Source: Georgenia thermotolerans (GTDB lineage: Bacteria > Actinomycetota > Actinomycetes > Actinomycetales > Actinomycetaceae). From it: a DNA stretch of 64,000 bases. Numbering within the stretch: position 1 is the first letter of the stretch; each line of letters opens with the position of its first letter. A program made the position numbers and the translations under genes. This document shows positions 46,126-57,301 of this stretch, piece by piece. The DNA is taken from NCBI RefSeq assembly GCF_009193185.1, contig NZ_VUKF01000020.1:22617-86616 (forward strand), in the 5' to 3' direction. The notes beneath the pieces are model-generated. The model had not been told where the DNA came from. It searched no databases and worked only from the letters and a program-made list of their open reading frames with translations.

Positions 46126-47253
46126 TCAGCCGGCCGGGTCCGGCGCGGCCTGCGGCTCGGCCGCGCGGCCCGCGGCCAGGGCCCCGGCAAGCAGGTCCCG
46201 GAAGCGGCCCGGCACCTCCAGGTGCGGGCTGTGCCCCACCCCCTGGAGCACTACCTCCTCGTAGGCGCCGCCGTTCGCCGCGAAGCGGTCGAGGACCGCG
46301 CGCATCTGGGCGACCATCGGCTGGCTGGGGTAGACCTCCTCGCCGGGCCAGCCCGGGATCGCGCCCAGCGCGCCGAGGTTGCCCAGGTCGAACAGCGACG
46401 CGTCGGAGACGATGGCGTCGCGGTTGCCGCGCACCCACGTGACCGGGCCCACGCCGCGCACCTCGGCGAAGTCGCTGACGTCGAAGAACGCGGGCGAGAT
46501 GGCGTTGTTCATGCCGGTCGTGCCCGGCGCGACGCCCGGCCAGTGCTCGCTGGGCACCGACGGGCCGGGGTAGTGCCCGTCCCCGATGCGGGTCGAGAGG
46601 ACCGAGTCGAGGAGCAGCTCCTCGTCCTCGGGCACGAAGCCGGGCGCGACGTAGAAGGCGCGGAAGACGTTGCGCGGGGAGTGCGGGTGCTCGGTGCCCC
46701 GATCCCCGGCGGCGATGGCGGCGGCGAAGTCCGTGTTGGCCGTGCCCCCGCCGGAGCCGGCGTGGTCGTCCCACACCGGCGCCCCCTCCGCGCCGCGGGT
46801 GCCGCCGAAGCCGTAGGGCGACATCGGCGCCTCGAGGAGGATCGCGCCCACCCGCTCGGGGTGGTCGATCGCCAGCTGCATGACCACGCCGGCGCCGGCG
46901 GAGTGGGCCACGAAGTCGGCCCGGTCGATGCCCAGCGCGGCCATGACCGCGACGACGTCGTCGGCGAAGTCCCGCATGCCGCGGGTGGCGTCGATGGGCA
47001 GCGGCTCGGTGTCGCCGAAACCGCGCAGGTCCGGCGCGACGCCCCGGTAGCCGTCGGGGAGCTGCTCGAGCAGGCGGTGGAAGAAGGCCGAGGAGGAGCA
47101 GTTGCCGTGGACCAGCACGACCGCGGGCTGCCCGGCGGTGCGCTGCGCCCACCCGGCCGCGCCGTCGCCGTCGCCTGTCACCTCCGCCGAGGCGGCGCGC
47201 ACGTGCACCCGCAACCGCTCCGTCGGCACGTCGAACTCGTGCAGCTGGCTCAT
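46126..47253 (-). CDS. alpha/beta hydrolase, 375 aa
   Basis: Second alpha/beta hydrolase, unlike that at 42168. The oxyanion motif is VVLVHGNCSSSAFFHRLLEQ, the nucleophile elbow is FVAHSAGAGVVMQL (G-x-S-x-G with H-S-A-G) and the catalytic histidine is in GVGHSPHLEVPGRF. A long insert (about 165-270) forms the lid. No signal peptide. Substrate unknown. The ATG at 47253 follows a GGAGGGGACCC stretch. Transcribed towards the thiolase and terminated by the hairpin at 46062-46094; not part of the liv-type operon. Confidence 0.9.
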   Translation of the reverse strand: MSQLHEFDVPTERLRVHVRAASAEVTGDGDGAAGWAQRTAGQPAVVLVHGNCSSSAFFHRLLEQLPDGYRGVAPDLRGFGDTEPLPIDATRGMRDFADDVVAVMAALGIDRADFVAHSAGAGVVMQLAIDHPERVGAILLEAPMSPYGFGGTRGAEGAPVWDDHAGSGGGTANTDFAAAIAAGDRGTEHPHSPRNVFRAFYVAPGFVPEDEELLLDSVLSTRIGDGHYPGPSVPSEHWPGVAPGTTGMNNAISPAFFDVSDFAEVRGVGPVTWVRGNRDAIVSDASLFDLGNLGALGAIPGWPGEEVYPSQPMVAQMRAVLDRFAANGGAYEEVVLQGVGHSPHLEVPGRFRDLLAGALAAGRAAEPQAAPDPAG

Positions 47254-47411
47254 GGGTCCCCTCCGCTCCGGGCAGCCCCGTCGCCGCCCCCGGGCAGCAG
47301 GGTAGGCCGCCGTGAGGTCCCGCCGACGCGTTTCCGCTGCTCGGCGGCGTGCCGGACGCCGGCAGGCCCGGCGCCGCCCGCCCGGCGCCGCGGCGTGATG
47401 GGATAGCGGTC

Positions 47412-49516
47412 ATGACGAGCACCACCGACCCCGACCGGTCCGCGGCCACCCTGGTGGCCGCGGACCCGTACGGCTGGCTCGAGGACGTCGAGGGCGAGGA
47501 GGCCCTGGCCTGGGTCCGGGCCCGCAACGCCGAGGCCCAGGCGGCGCTGACCACCTCGCCCCGCTTCGAGGAGCTGCGCACGGGCATCCTCGAGGTCCTC
47601 GACTCCACCGCGAAGATCCCCGGCGTCGTCCAGCGCGGCGAGCACCTCTACAACTTCTGGACGGACGCCGAGCACGTGCGCGGGGTGTGGCGGCGCACCA
47701 CCTGGGCGTCCTACCGCACCGCCGAGCCGGAGTGGGAGGTGCTCATCGACGTCGACGCCCTCGCCGAGGCCGAGGGGGTCGGCTGGGTGTGGCACGGCGC
47801 CCGGGTGCTGCGCCCGTCCTTCACCCGCGCGCTGGTGTCCCTCTCCCGCGGTGGCTCCGACGCGGACGAGACCCGCGAGTTCGACCTCGTGACGAAGACC
47901 TTCGTGCCCGACGGCTTCCACCGCCCCGAGTCCAAGGGCGGCATGGGCTGGGCGGACGCCGCGGGCGAGGAGGTCTTCGTCTACACCGACGTCGGCGACG
48001 GGTCGATGACCACCTCCGGCTACCCCCGCACCGTGCGGCGGTGGCAGCGCGGGGCGCCGCTGGCCGAGGCGCCGGAGATCTTCGCCGGCGAGCGCACGGA
48101 CCTGTCCGTCGTCGCCGTGCACGACACCACCCCCGGCTTCGAGCGCGATTTCGTGGTGCGCTCCCGGGCGTTCTACGACTCCGACACCTACCTGCTCCAG
48201 GACGGCGCGCTGACCCGGCTCGACGTGCCCCGCTCGGCGGAGCCGGGGGTGCAGCGCGAGTGGCTCACCGTCGAGCTGCGCGAGGACTGGGAGGTGGCGG
48301 GCCGCACCTACCCCGGCGGGGCCCTGCTGGCCACCCGCTTCGCCGACTTCCTCGCCGGCGGGCGCGACTTCGAGGTGCTCTACGCCCCCACCGCCACCAC
48401 CTCCCTCGCCGGGGCCTCCTGGACCCGCCACCACCTGGTGCTCAACATCCTCGACGACGTGACCAACCGGCTCGAGGTGCTCACCCCGCCGGCCGACGCC
48501 GGCCCGTGGCGGCGCCGCCCGCTGGACCTTGGCGAGGACGCCGGCGCCGTCCCCGCGCTGGCCACCATCGCCGTCGGCGCGGTGGACCCCGACGAGGAGG
48601 ACGCCCTGTGGCTGAGCACCTCGGGGTTCCTCTCCCCCACCACCCTCTCCCGGCTCGACCTCGACGCCGACGGCGTCACCGTGGGCGTCGAGCGCCTGAA
48701 GTCCCTGCCCGCGTTCTTCGACGCCACCGGCCTGACGTCGAGCAGCACTTCGTCAGGTCCGACGACGGCACCCGGGTGCCGTACTTCCAGGTCTCCGGGG
48801 AGCCGGCCGCGCCCGGCGGGCGTCCGGCGCCGACCCTGCTCGCCGGCTACGGCGGCTTCGAGGTCTCCCGCCTGCCCGCGTACTCCGGCGCGGTGGGGCG
48901 CTCCTGGCTGGCCCGGGGCGGGGTGTACGTCGTGGCGAACATCCGCGGGGGCGGGGAGTACGGGCCGCGGTGGCACCAGGCGGCGCTGCGCGAGCACCGT
49001 CACCGCGCCTACGAGGACTTCGCCGCCGTGGCCCGCGACCTCGTCACCCGCGGGGTGACCGACCCCGCCCACCTCGGCGCCCAGGGCGGCTCCAACGGCG
49101 GCCTGCTCGTGGGCAACATGCTCACCGGCTACCCCGAGCTGTTCGGGGCGATCGTGTGCCAGGTGCCGCTGCTGGACATGCGCCGGTACTCCCACCTGCT
49201 CGCCGGGGCGTCCTGGATGGCCGAGTACGGCGACCCGGACGACCCCCAGCAGTGGGAGTACCTGCGGACCTTCTCGCCCTACCACCTGTTCGACCCGGCC
49301 GCCGACTACCCGCCGGTCCTGTTCACCACCTCCACCCGCGACGACCGGGTGCACCCGGGCCACGCGCGCAAGATGGCCGCCAAGATGCTCGCCGCCGGCA
49401 AGGACGTGCTCTCCTTCGAGAACATCGAGGGCGGCCACGGCGGCGCGGCCACCAACGCCCAGGCGGCGTTCATGCAGGCCCTCGCCTTCGAGTTCCTGTG
49501 GCAGCGGCTGGGGTGA
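47412..49516 (+). pseudogene. prolyl oligopeptidase (S9A family) with a single-base frameshift
   Basis: Serine peptidase cleaving after proline in short peptides. Frame 1 runs from the ATG at 47412 through the DPYGWLEDVEGEEALAWV start and most of the beta-propeller to about 48735. Homology then continues in a different frame from VEQHFVRSDDGTRVPYF. After CTG at 48732-48734 only two bases remain before GTC at 48737, so one base is missing relative to an intact gene. The catalytic parts are intact: QGGSNGGLLVGN (Ser codon 49091-49093), TRDDRVHPGHA and IEGGHGGAA. Restored length would be about 701 residues, normal for the family. Either a recent pseudogene or a sequence error. The last codons overlap the HIT gene. 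Confidence 0.9.
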
Positions 49517-49971
49517 GCTGCGTCTTCTGCGGCATCGCCGCCGGCACCGAGCCGGCCAGCGTGGTCCGCGACGCCGGGGAGGTCCTGGCCTTCCTCACCA
49601 CCGCCCCGGTCAACCCCGGCCACGTGCTGGTCGTGCCCCGCGCCCACGCCACCGGGCTGGCGGACCTGCCGCCGGAGACCGGCGCGGCCATCTGGCGCCT
49701 GGCGCACGAGCTGGCCGTGGCGCTGCGGGCCGACCCGGGGTGGTCCGAGGGCGTGAACCTGCACCTGTCGGACGGCGCGGCGGCCGGCCAGCACGTCTTT
49801 CACGTGCACCTGCACGTCATCCCGCGCCGGGCCGACGACGGGCTGCGGATCACCGACGAGCGGCACGAGCCGCCCTCGCGCGCCGAGCTCGACGACGTCG
49901 CGGCGCGGCTGCGCCAGCTCGCGGAGCGAGGAATGTCTCAGCGTGGAGATGACGTCTCGGCACCCAAATGA
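49513..49971 (+). CDS. HIT-family nucleotide hydrolase, 152 aa
   Basis: Histidine-triad protein. VNPGHVLVVPRAHATGLADL and the active site QHVFHVHLHVIPR (H-x-H-x-H) are clear, with the N-terminal C-V-F-C-G-I-A zinc-type motif. Members hydrolyse AMP-linked or dinucleoside polyphosphate substrates. The GTG at 49513 overlaps the stop of the peptidase frame (GTGA), so the two genes form an operon. The last residues are encoded within the 19-bp repeat array at 49949-49997, so the extreme C-terminus may have been altered by the repeat. Confidence 0.92.
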   Translation: MSCVFCGIAAGTEPASVVRDAGEVLAFLTTAPVNPGHVLVVPRAHATGLADLPPETGAAIWRLAHELAVALRADPGWSEGVNLHLSDGAAAGQHVFHVHLHVIPRRADDGLRITDERHEPPSRAELDDVAARLRQLAERGMSQRGDDVSAPK

Positions 49972-49997
49972 CGTCTCGGTACCGAGATGACGTCTCG
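49949..49997. repeat. 19-bp repeat array across the 3' end of the HIT gene
   Basis: ATGACGTCTCG occurs at 49949-49959, 49968-49978 and 49987-49997, each 19 bp apart. A degenerate copy lies near 49932-49940. With flanks the unit is almost palindromic (CCGAGATGACGTCTCGG). The stop codon of the HIT gene lies in the second copy. Confidence 0.85.
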
Positions 49998-50012
49998 CGG
50001 GAGGGGGCTGGG

Positions 50013-50405
50013 TCAGCCCAGCATCTCGCCCAGCTCCGGCTCCGGGCCGGGGAAGCCGGGGTCGACGTCGACGATGTCGACGATCTCCCCGATCTTGGTG
50101 ACCTCCAGCAGGAACCGGACCACGTCCGGCGGCTGGATGATGCGCAGCCGGTCCGGCAGCCGGTAGGCCAGCCGGGCGAGGACGGCGATGACCGACGAGT
50201 CCATGAAGGTGACGTTGCGCGCGTCGACCTCCAGCGGCAGGCCGGAGCGCTCGATGGTGACGGCGGCCTGGCCCAGCTCCTCGTTCATGCTGATGTCCAC
50301 CTCGCCGGAGAGGACGAGGCGGTTGCGGGTGGCGGAGGTCAGCAGCGCCGTCGACCCCTCGCTGCCCGAGCGCTCCTCGGAGTGGGTCTCCACCGTGTCT
50401 GTCAT
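50013..50405 (-). CDS. STAS-domain protein, 130 aa
   Basis: Close paralogue of the STAS gene at 13495. Core: RLVLSGEVDISMNEELGQAA, then N-V-T-F-M-D-S-S-V-I-A with the serine pair, and the shared tail PPDVVRFLLEVTKIGEIV and VDIVDVDPGFPG. The phosphorylatable serine is D-S-S. The ATG at 50405 has GAGAGATCC upstream. It follows hspR by 105 nt on the same strand, so read-through from the heat-shock operon could link it to HspR control (inference). Confidence 0.87.
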   Translation of the reverse strand: MTDTVETHSEERSGSEGSTALLTSATRNRLVLSGEVDISMNEELGQAAVTIERSGLPLEVDARNVTFMDSSVIAVLARLAYRLPDRLRIIQPPDVVRFLLEVTKIGEIVDIVDVDPGFPGPEPELGEMLG

Positions 50406-50510
50406 GAGCCGGATCTCTCTGTGGGTGTACCACCGGTAAGGCCCGGCTGGTCCAAGGGTAAGCCTGGGCCGACCGAAACGCCTATACCGGGCGGTTCTCG
50501 GCCGTGACGA

Positions 50511-50942
50511 TCAGTACTCGCGGGGGCGCCACAGGACGAGCGCCCCACCGTTGGTCGTGGTCACCCGCCGCACGCGGGTGCCGCGCGGGAGGGCGACGAC
50601 GTCGCCGGTCGGGCCCGCCGCGAAGACCCGGTGGCCGGGGTCGACCACCGAGCGCAGGTTGTCCAGCTCGGAGCGGACCTGGGCCAGCTCGCGCTGGAGG
50701 TCGAGGATGCGCTTGATGCCGGCGAGGTTGATGCCCTCCTCCTGGCTGAGCCGCTGGACCTCGCGCAGCAGCGCGACGTCGCGCAGGGTGTAGCGCCGCC
50801 CGCGCCCGCGCGTGCGCTGCGGCTCGACGATGCCCAGGCGGTCGTACTGGCGCAGGGTCTGCGGGTGCATCCCGGCCAGCTCGGCGGCGGCGGAGACGGT
50901 CAGGATGGGTGCGTCCTCACGTCCCCCGGCCTGCAATGCCAT
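50511..50942 (-). CDS. hspR: heat-shock repressor HspR (MerR family), 143 aa
   Basis: Autoregulatory repressor that binds HAIR operators with DnaK as co-repressor. The MerR winged helix is LTVSAAAELAGMHPQTLRQY with DRLGIVEPQRTRGRGRRYT, followed by the coiled coil INLAGIKRILDLQRELAQV. The C-terminal tail G-G-A-L-V-L-W-R-P resembles known HspR ends. The ATG at 50942 follows GGAGGAGAC. Last gene of dnaK-grpE-dnaJ-hspR; its targets here include the HAIR sites at 54705, 54768 and 28978. Confidence 0.95.
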   Translation of the reverse strand: MALQAGGREDAPILTVSAAAELAGMHPQTLRQYDRLGIVEPQRTRGRGRRYTLRDVALLREVQRLSQEEGINLAGIKRILDLQRELAQVRSELDNLRSVVDPGHRVFAAGPTGDVVALPRGTRVRRVTTTNGGALVLWRPREY

Positions 50943-51057
50943 GTCTCCTCCTTCCGCTCCGCCGGCCACCGGCCCGGCCCGGCGGGGGCCGGCGGGCCGG
51001 TGCGGCGACCGCCGACGGCGGGCGCGGGGCCCGCCGTCACGTCCGCTCCTACTGGTC

Positions 51058-52056
51058 CTACTGGGCGGCGAGCTCGGTGAGCCCCGCCCGGGGGTTGGCC
51101 CCCTCGTTCGCCTCGGCGAAGGCCTTCACCGCCGCCTTGGCCGCGCTGCTGAGCCGGCTCGGCACCACGACGTTGACGGTGACCAGCAGGTCGCCGTCGG
51201 GCGCCGTGGGCAGGTCCAGCCCCTTGTGCCGCACCCGCAGCGTGCGCCCCGAGGGCGTGCCGGCCGGCACCTTCACCTTGACCGTGCGCCCGTCCAGCGT
51301 CGGCACGTCGATCGTGGCGCCGAGGGCGGCCTCGTCGAACGTGATCGGCACCGTCAGGCGCAGGTTCTTCCCGTCCAGGGAGAACACCGGGTGCGGGTCC
51401 ACCCGCACGGCGACGATGAGGTCGCCCGGCTCCCCGCCGCCGGTGCCGGGCTGGCCCTTGCCGCGCAGGCGGATCTTCTGCCCGTCGTGCACCCCCGGCG
51501 GGATGCGCGTGGTCATCGTCCGGCCGTCCACGGTGAGCTGGACCGTCGCCCCGGTGACCGCCTGCCGGAAGGGCAGGCGGGTGCTCGCGGTGATGTCCGC
51601 GCCGCGCTGGGCCCGGCGCCGGGAGCCGAAGCCCCCGCCGCCGAACATGCCGGAGAGGATGTCCTCGAAGCCACCGGTGCCGGTGCCGGTGCCCGAGGGC
51701 GCGGTCGTGGAGTACCGCACCCGCGCGCCGCCCGGCGCGCCCTGGCCGAACATGCCGCCGAACAGGTCCTCGAACCCGGCGCCGGCCCCGCCGGAGCCGG
51801 CCGAGAACCGCGCCCCGCCGCCGGCCATGGCGCGCAGCGCGTCGTACTGCTTGCGCTGCTCGGGGTCGGAGAGGACGGCGTAGGCCTCGCCGACCGACTT
51901 GAACTTCTCCTCGGCGGCGGCGTTCCCGGGGTTCTGGTCCGGGTGGTACTTGCGGGCGAGCTTGCGGTAGGCCTTCTTGATCGCGTCAGCGTCGGCGTCC
52001 TTCGCGACCCCGAGGGTGGCGTAGAAGTCCTTCTCGAGCCAGTCCTGGCCGGTCAT
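51058..52056 (-). CDS. dnaJ: DnaJ-type co-chaperone lacking the zinc finger, 332 aa
   Basis: J domain at residues about 10-75 ([24 protein letters not shown] motif in [10 protein letters not shown]), then a glycine/phenylalanine-rich linker (about 75-150) and the two C-terminal beta domains ([37 protein letters not shown]). The four C-x-x-C-x-G-x-G zinc repeats of type I DnaJ are absent, making it CbpA-like (type II). It stimulates DnaK ATPase. The ATG at 52056 follows GGAGGTGAGGC; an adjacent GTG one codon upstream is an alternative. 76 nt after grpE. Confidence 0.94.
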   Translation of the reverse strand: MTGQDWLEKDFYATLGVAKDADADAIKKAYRKLARKYHPDQNPGNAAAEEKFKSVGEAYAVLSDPEQRKQYDALRAMAGGGARFSAGSGGAGAGFEDLFGGMFGQGAPGGARVRYSTTAPSGTGTGTGGFEDILSGMFGGGGFGSRRRAQRGADITASTRLPFRQAVTGATVQLTVDGRTMTTRIPPGVHDGQKIRLRGKGQPGTGGGEPGDLIVAVRVDPHPVFSLDGKNLRLTVPITFDEAALGATIDVPTLDGRTVKVKVPAGTPSGRTLRVRHKGLDLPTAPDGDLLVTVNVVVPSRLSSAAKAAVKAFAEANEGANPRAGLTELAAQ

Positions 52057-52132
52057 CACGCCTCACCTCCTCGATCGTGCGGTGCCGCGGCGGGAATCCC
52101 GCCGCGGCACCTGCCTGCTGTGGTCTCGCCCG

Positions 52133-52788
52133 TCATTGAGGGCCGGTGACGCCCACGCGCGCCGCGCGCAGGACCTTCTCCCCGGCACGGTAGCCGGGCT
52201 GGAGGACCTGCGTGACGGTGGTGGCCGTGGCTCCCGGGTCCGCCTGGTGCATGAGCGCGTCGTGGATCTCCGGGTCGAACTCCTCGCCCTCGGCGCCGTA
52301 GCGCACCACCCCGAAGCGCTGGCCCAGGGTGCTCTCGAGCTTCTCCGCGATCGCGCCCACGGGGCCGGTGAGGTCCCCGTGCTGGCGGGCGAGCTCGATC
52401 TCGTCGAGGACGCCGAGCAGCGCCTCGACGACGTCGTGCACCCCGGCCTGCCGCTGGTTGGCGGCGTCCGCCTTGGAGCGGCGCACGTAGGCGTTGTACT
52501 CCTGCTGGACGTTGTAGAGGTCGGCGTTGCGCCGGGCCAGCTGGTCGGCCAGGTCCAGCGCCTCGGCCTGGGCCGCGGCGGCGGCGTCCGCCTCGCCGGC
52601 CGGCGCCTCCGCGGCGGCCTCGGCCGTGGGGGCGCCGGCCCCCGCCGGGGCGGCGGCCGGGTCGGCCGCCGCCTCCGCCTGGTCGCCGTGCTCGCGCAGC
52701 TTGCCGGTCTCGGGGTCGATGCGCCGCTTGTCGGTCACCACGGGCTTCTCGGCGCCCACGTCCTCCTCGCGGGCTCGGGTCTCGTCCG

Positions 52789-52792
<4 letters not shown>
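52133..52792 (-). CDS. grpE: nucleotide exchange factor GrpE, 219 aa
   Basis: Releases ADP from DnaK. The first 80 residues are charged and alanine-rich and likely disordered. The coiled coil follows ([20 protein letters not shown] and [20 protein letters not shown]), then the C-terminal beta domain with D-P-E-I-H-D-A-L and V-L-Q-P-G-Y-R. The GTG start at 52792 overlaps the dnaK stop as GTGA, giving coupled synthesis. Confidence 0.95.
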
Positions 52793-54657
<1,865 letters not shown>

Positions 54658-54704
54658 GCTTGTGCTCCTTCGATCTCGGGCGCCGATCCGGGTCACGGCG
54701 TCGT

Positions 54705-54725
54705 CTTGAGTCGTATGCACTCAAG
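54705..54725. promoter_or_regulatory. perfect HAIR operator proximal to dnaK
   Basis: CTTGAGT-CGTATGC-ACTCAAG matches the HspR consensus in all 14 defined bases. It lies 48 nt upstream of the dnaK ATG, so bound HspR would block transcription. Confidence 0.93.
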
Positions 54726-54767
54726 TTTGTGCCTTGGCCGGGAGATGTTCAACCCGGAGGTCTCAAA

Positions 54768-54788
54768 CTTGAGTCTGCTTGGCTCAAC
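54768..54788. promoter_or_regulatory. second HAIR operator distal to dnaK
   Basis: CTTGAGT-CTGCTTG-GCTCAAC, an imperfect match with the same right arm as the clpB element. Centre-to-centre distance to the proximal site is 63 bp, about six helical turns. Confidence 0.8.
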
Positions 54789-54845
54789 CCGCGGGTCCGT
54801 GGATTTGTTCCCGGGGACGGCGCCCGCCTGGCTCGGCCGGGGCGC

Positions 54846-57149
54846 TCACCGCTCCGGGACGTGGCGGAGCAGCGCCGGCGCCTCGCCCGGGTGCAGGATC
54901 CCCAGCCGCTCGGTGGCCCGGGTGAGGGCGACGCCGAGGGCGGCCGGCCCGGCCGGGTCGGCCAGGAGGGCGCCGGGGTCGACGACGAGGACGGCGTCGA
55001 CCTCCAGGCCGCGCGCCTGCTCGGGCGTGAGCACGACGGCGTCGCGCCGCAGGTCCACCGCCGGGCCGGAGGAGGTCCCCGGGTGGGCGGCGGCGAGCGC
55101 GGCGCCGATCGAGGGTGCCAGCCGCTCCGGGGCGATGACGCCGACGCGGCCCCCCGCGGCGAGCTCCTGGCCGGCGGCCTCGACGACCGCGCCCACGAGG
55201 TCGCCGTCGACCCGGCGCCGCCAGGCGGTCCCGCCGGTCCGCACCGGCCGGGGCGGGCGGGCCTGCGGGTCGGTCGCCTCCAGCGCGGGCAGCGCCGCCG
55301 CGATCACGGCCGGGGCCCGGTAGCCCAGCGTCAGCGTGGCCACCCGCCAGTCACTCCCGGCGTGCGGGCGCAGGACCTCCCCCCACGACGCCGCCGCGTG
55401 GGCCGGGCCGCGCCGCGGGTCGCCGGTCACCGTCATGGACCCGGACGGGCAGCGCCGGAGGAGGAGGCGCCAGGCCATCGGGCTGAGCTCCTGCGCCTCG
55501 TCGACGACCACGTGGCCGAAGGTCCAGGTGCGGTCGGCGGCCCGCTCGGCCAGGTCGCGGGCGGGGCGGGCACTGGCCTCCGCGTCGGCGCGGTCGTCCG
55601 GCAGGACCTCGTCGGCGCGCTCGCCGAGCAGGTCGGCCTGCGCCAGCATCTGCCGGGCGAAGCGGATCCGCTCGCGGCGCAGGCGCTCCGCGGGCCCGGC
55701 GTCGGCGCCCGGGTCCGCGCCGAGCAGCTCCGCCGCCTCGTCGAGCAGCGGCACGTCGGCGGGCGACCAGCCGCCGGCGGGCAGGGCCAGGGCCGCCCGG
55801 TCGGCGGCGGGCACCCCCGCGCGCTCCAGGCGTCGCGGGTCGGCGAAGAGGTCGGTCAGCAGCTGCTCGGGGGTGAGCAGCGGCCAGAGGTCCTCCACGG
55901 CCCGGGCGACGGCGGGGTCGGCGAGCAGCTCGCGCTCGAGGTGCTCGCGCTCGTGGGCGCCGAGGAGGCCGTCGACGTCGCTGCCCTGGTGCTCGATCAC
56001 GGGCGGCGCCTCGTCGGGGCGGTCGGCTAGCAGGTCGTCGAAGCGCGCCAGCTCGTCGTCCAGGCCCCGCTCGACGTCCTCGAGGAGCCGCCGGCCGGCG
56101 TCGACGACGAGCCAGGACAGCTCGGCGAGGATCTCGCGGCGGAAGACCCGCCGGGCGAGGTTGTGCGGGAGGCCGGTGCGGCGGGCCTCCGCCACCGCGG
56201 CGCCGATCGCCGCGGCGCCGAGCACGTGGGTGTCGCCGTCGTAGACGACCTCGACGTCGCGGTCGGAGCCCTGCCGGTTCCGGACGGCGCGCGCCACGAC
56301 GTCGGCCATGCGCAGGTCGCCCTTGACGCGCCGCTCGGCGGCCGACGCCTCGCGGGCGCCCACGACGCCGGGGTGGAGCGTCCCCACCGTCGCGAGGACC
56401 ACCCGCGTCTCCCCGAGCGCAGGCAGCACCTGCCCGACGTAGTCGAGGAAGGCCGCCGAGGGGCCGACGACGAGCACGCCCCGGCGGCCGATCACGGGGT
56501 CGGTGTACAGGAGGTGGGCGGCGCGGTGGAGGGCGGCGGTGGTGGTGCCGGTGCCCGGGCCGCCCTGCACGACGAGCACGCCGCCGGGGTCGGCGCGAAC
56601 CACCTGGTCCTGCTCGCGCTGGAGCGTTGCGGGCACCTCCCGCAGGCGCCCGGTGCGCCGCGCGGCCAGCGCGTCGCGGAGCGCCCGCTCGCCCTGGAGC
56701 TCGCCCCCGCTGCCGGGACCGAGCGGCTCGTCGTCGATGCCGACGATCGCACGGCCGCGGGTGCGCAGGTGGCGCCGGCGACGCAGGCCGAGCGGGCGGT
56801 CCGGGGTGGCGGCGTAGAAGGGCCGGGCGGCGGGAGCCCGCCAGTCGAGCAGGAGCGGCTCGCGCTCCGGCGTGCGCAGGCCGACGCGGCCGATGTACCG
56901 GACCCGTCCGTCGACGCCGTCGAGGCGACCGAAGCACAGCGCGGGCTCGGCGGCATCGAGCCGGTCGAGGCGGTCGTCGAGCGCGGCGCCCGCCTCGTCG
57001 CGCTCCAGGCCGGGGCCGGTGGCGAGGATCGCGTCGCGCCGGGCCCGGGTCGCGGCGCGGACCTCGTCGAGGCGGCGGTAGAGACCGTCGAGGTGCTCCT
57101 GCTCCCCGGTCGGGTCGTCGCCCGCGCCGGGGCCTCGTTGGTCGCGCAC
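54846..57149 (-). CDS. HelD-like superfamily 1 ATPase with an altered Walker A motif, 767 aa
   Basis: Resembles HelD, the helicase-like factor that removes stalled RNA polymerase from DNA. The N-terminal coiled coil (about 15-65), Y-I-G-R-(V/I)-G-L and LLLDWRAPAARPFYAATP are family marks. Motif I is VVQGGPGTGTTTAALHRAAH: the lysine expected after G-x-G is Thr202 (codon 56544-56546). Motif II is VVVDEAQELSPMAWRLL. The C-terminal TLGYRAP and VALTRATERLGIL motifs are present. Loss of the P-loop lysine should cripple ATP hydrolysis, so the protein may act without it or be decaying. The GTG at 57149 is a tentative start. It lies upstream of dnaK on the same strand but ends before the HAIR promoters. 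Confidence 0.88.
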   Translation of the reverse strand: MRDQRGPGAGDDPTGEQEHLDGLYRRLDEVRAATRARRDAILATGPGLERDEAGAALDDRLDRLDAAEPALCFGRLDGVDGRVRYIGRVGLRTPEREPLLLDWRAPAARPFYAATPDRPLGLRRRRHLRTRGRAIVGIDDEPLGPGSGGELQGERALRDALAARRTGRLREVPATLQREQDQVVRADPGGVLVVQGGPGTGTTTAALHRAAHLLYTDPVIGRRGVLVVGPSAAFLDYVGQVLPALGETRVVLATVGTLHPGVVGAREASAAERRVKGDLRMADVVARAVRNRQGSDRDVEVVYDGDTHVLGAAAIGAAVAEARRTGLPHNLARRVFRREILAELSWLVVDAGRRLLEDVERGLDDELARFDDLLADRPDEAPPVIEHQGSDVDGLLGAHEREHLERELLADPAVARAVEDLWPLLTPEQLLTDLFADPRRLERAGVPAADRAALALPAGGWSPADVPLLDEAAELLGADPGADAGPAERLRRERIRFARQMLAQADLLGERADEVLPDDRADAEASARPARDLAERAADRTWTFGHVVVDEAQELSPMAWRLLLRRCPSGSMTVTGDPRRGPAHAAASWGEVLRPHAGSDWRVATLTLGYRAPAVIAAALPALEATDPQARPPRPVRTGGTAWRRRVDGDLVGAVVEAAGQELAAGGRVGVIAPERLAPSIGAALAAAHPGTSSGPAVDLRRDAVVLTPEQARGLEVDAVLVVDPGALLADPAGPAALGVALTRATERLGILHPGEAPALLRHVPER

Positions 57150-57301
57150 GTCCCGGTCAACGCCCGCCCCCGCCCGGCATGTTCCGGCTCCGCGCGCCGG
57201 GTGGTGCCGGTACCGTGCGAGCGTCCCGGGGCAGACCCGGGAGCGGTGCCGCGAGCGCGGGGGGTCGACCGGGGCGCCGCTCCCCCGAGTCGAGGTGGTC
57301 G

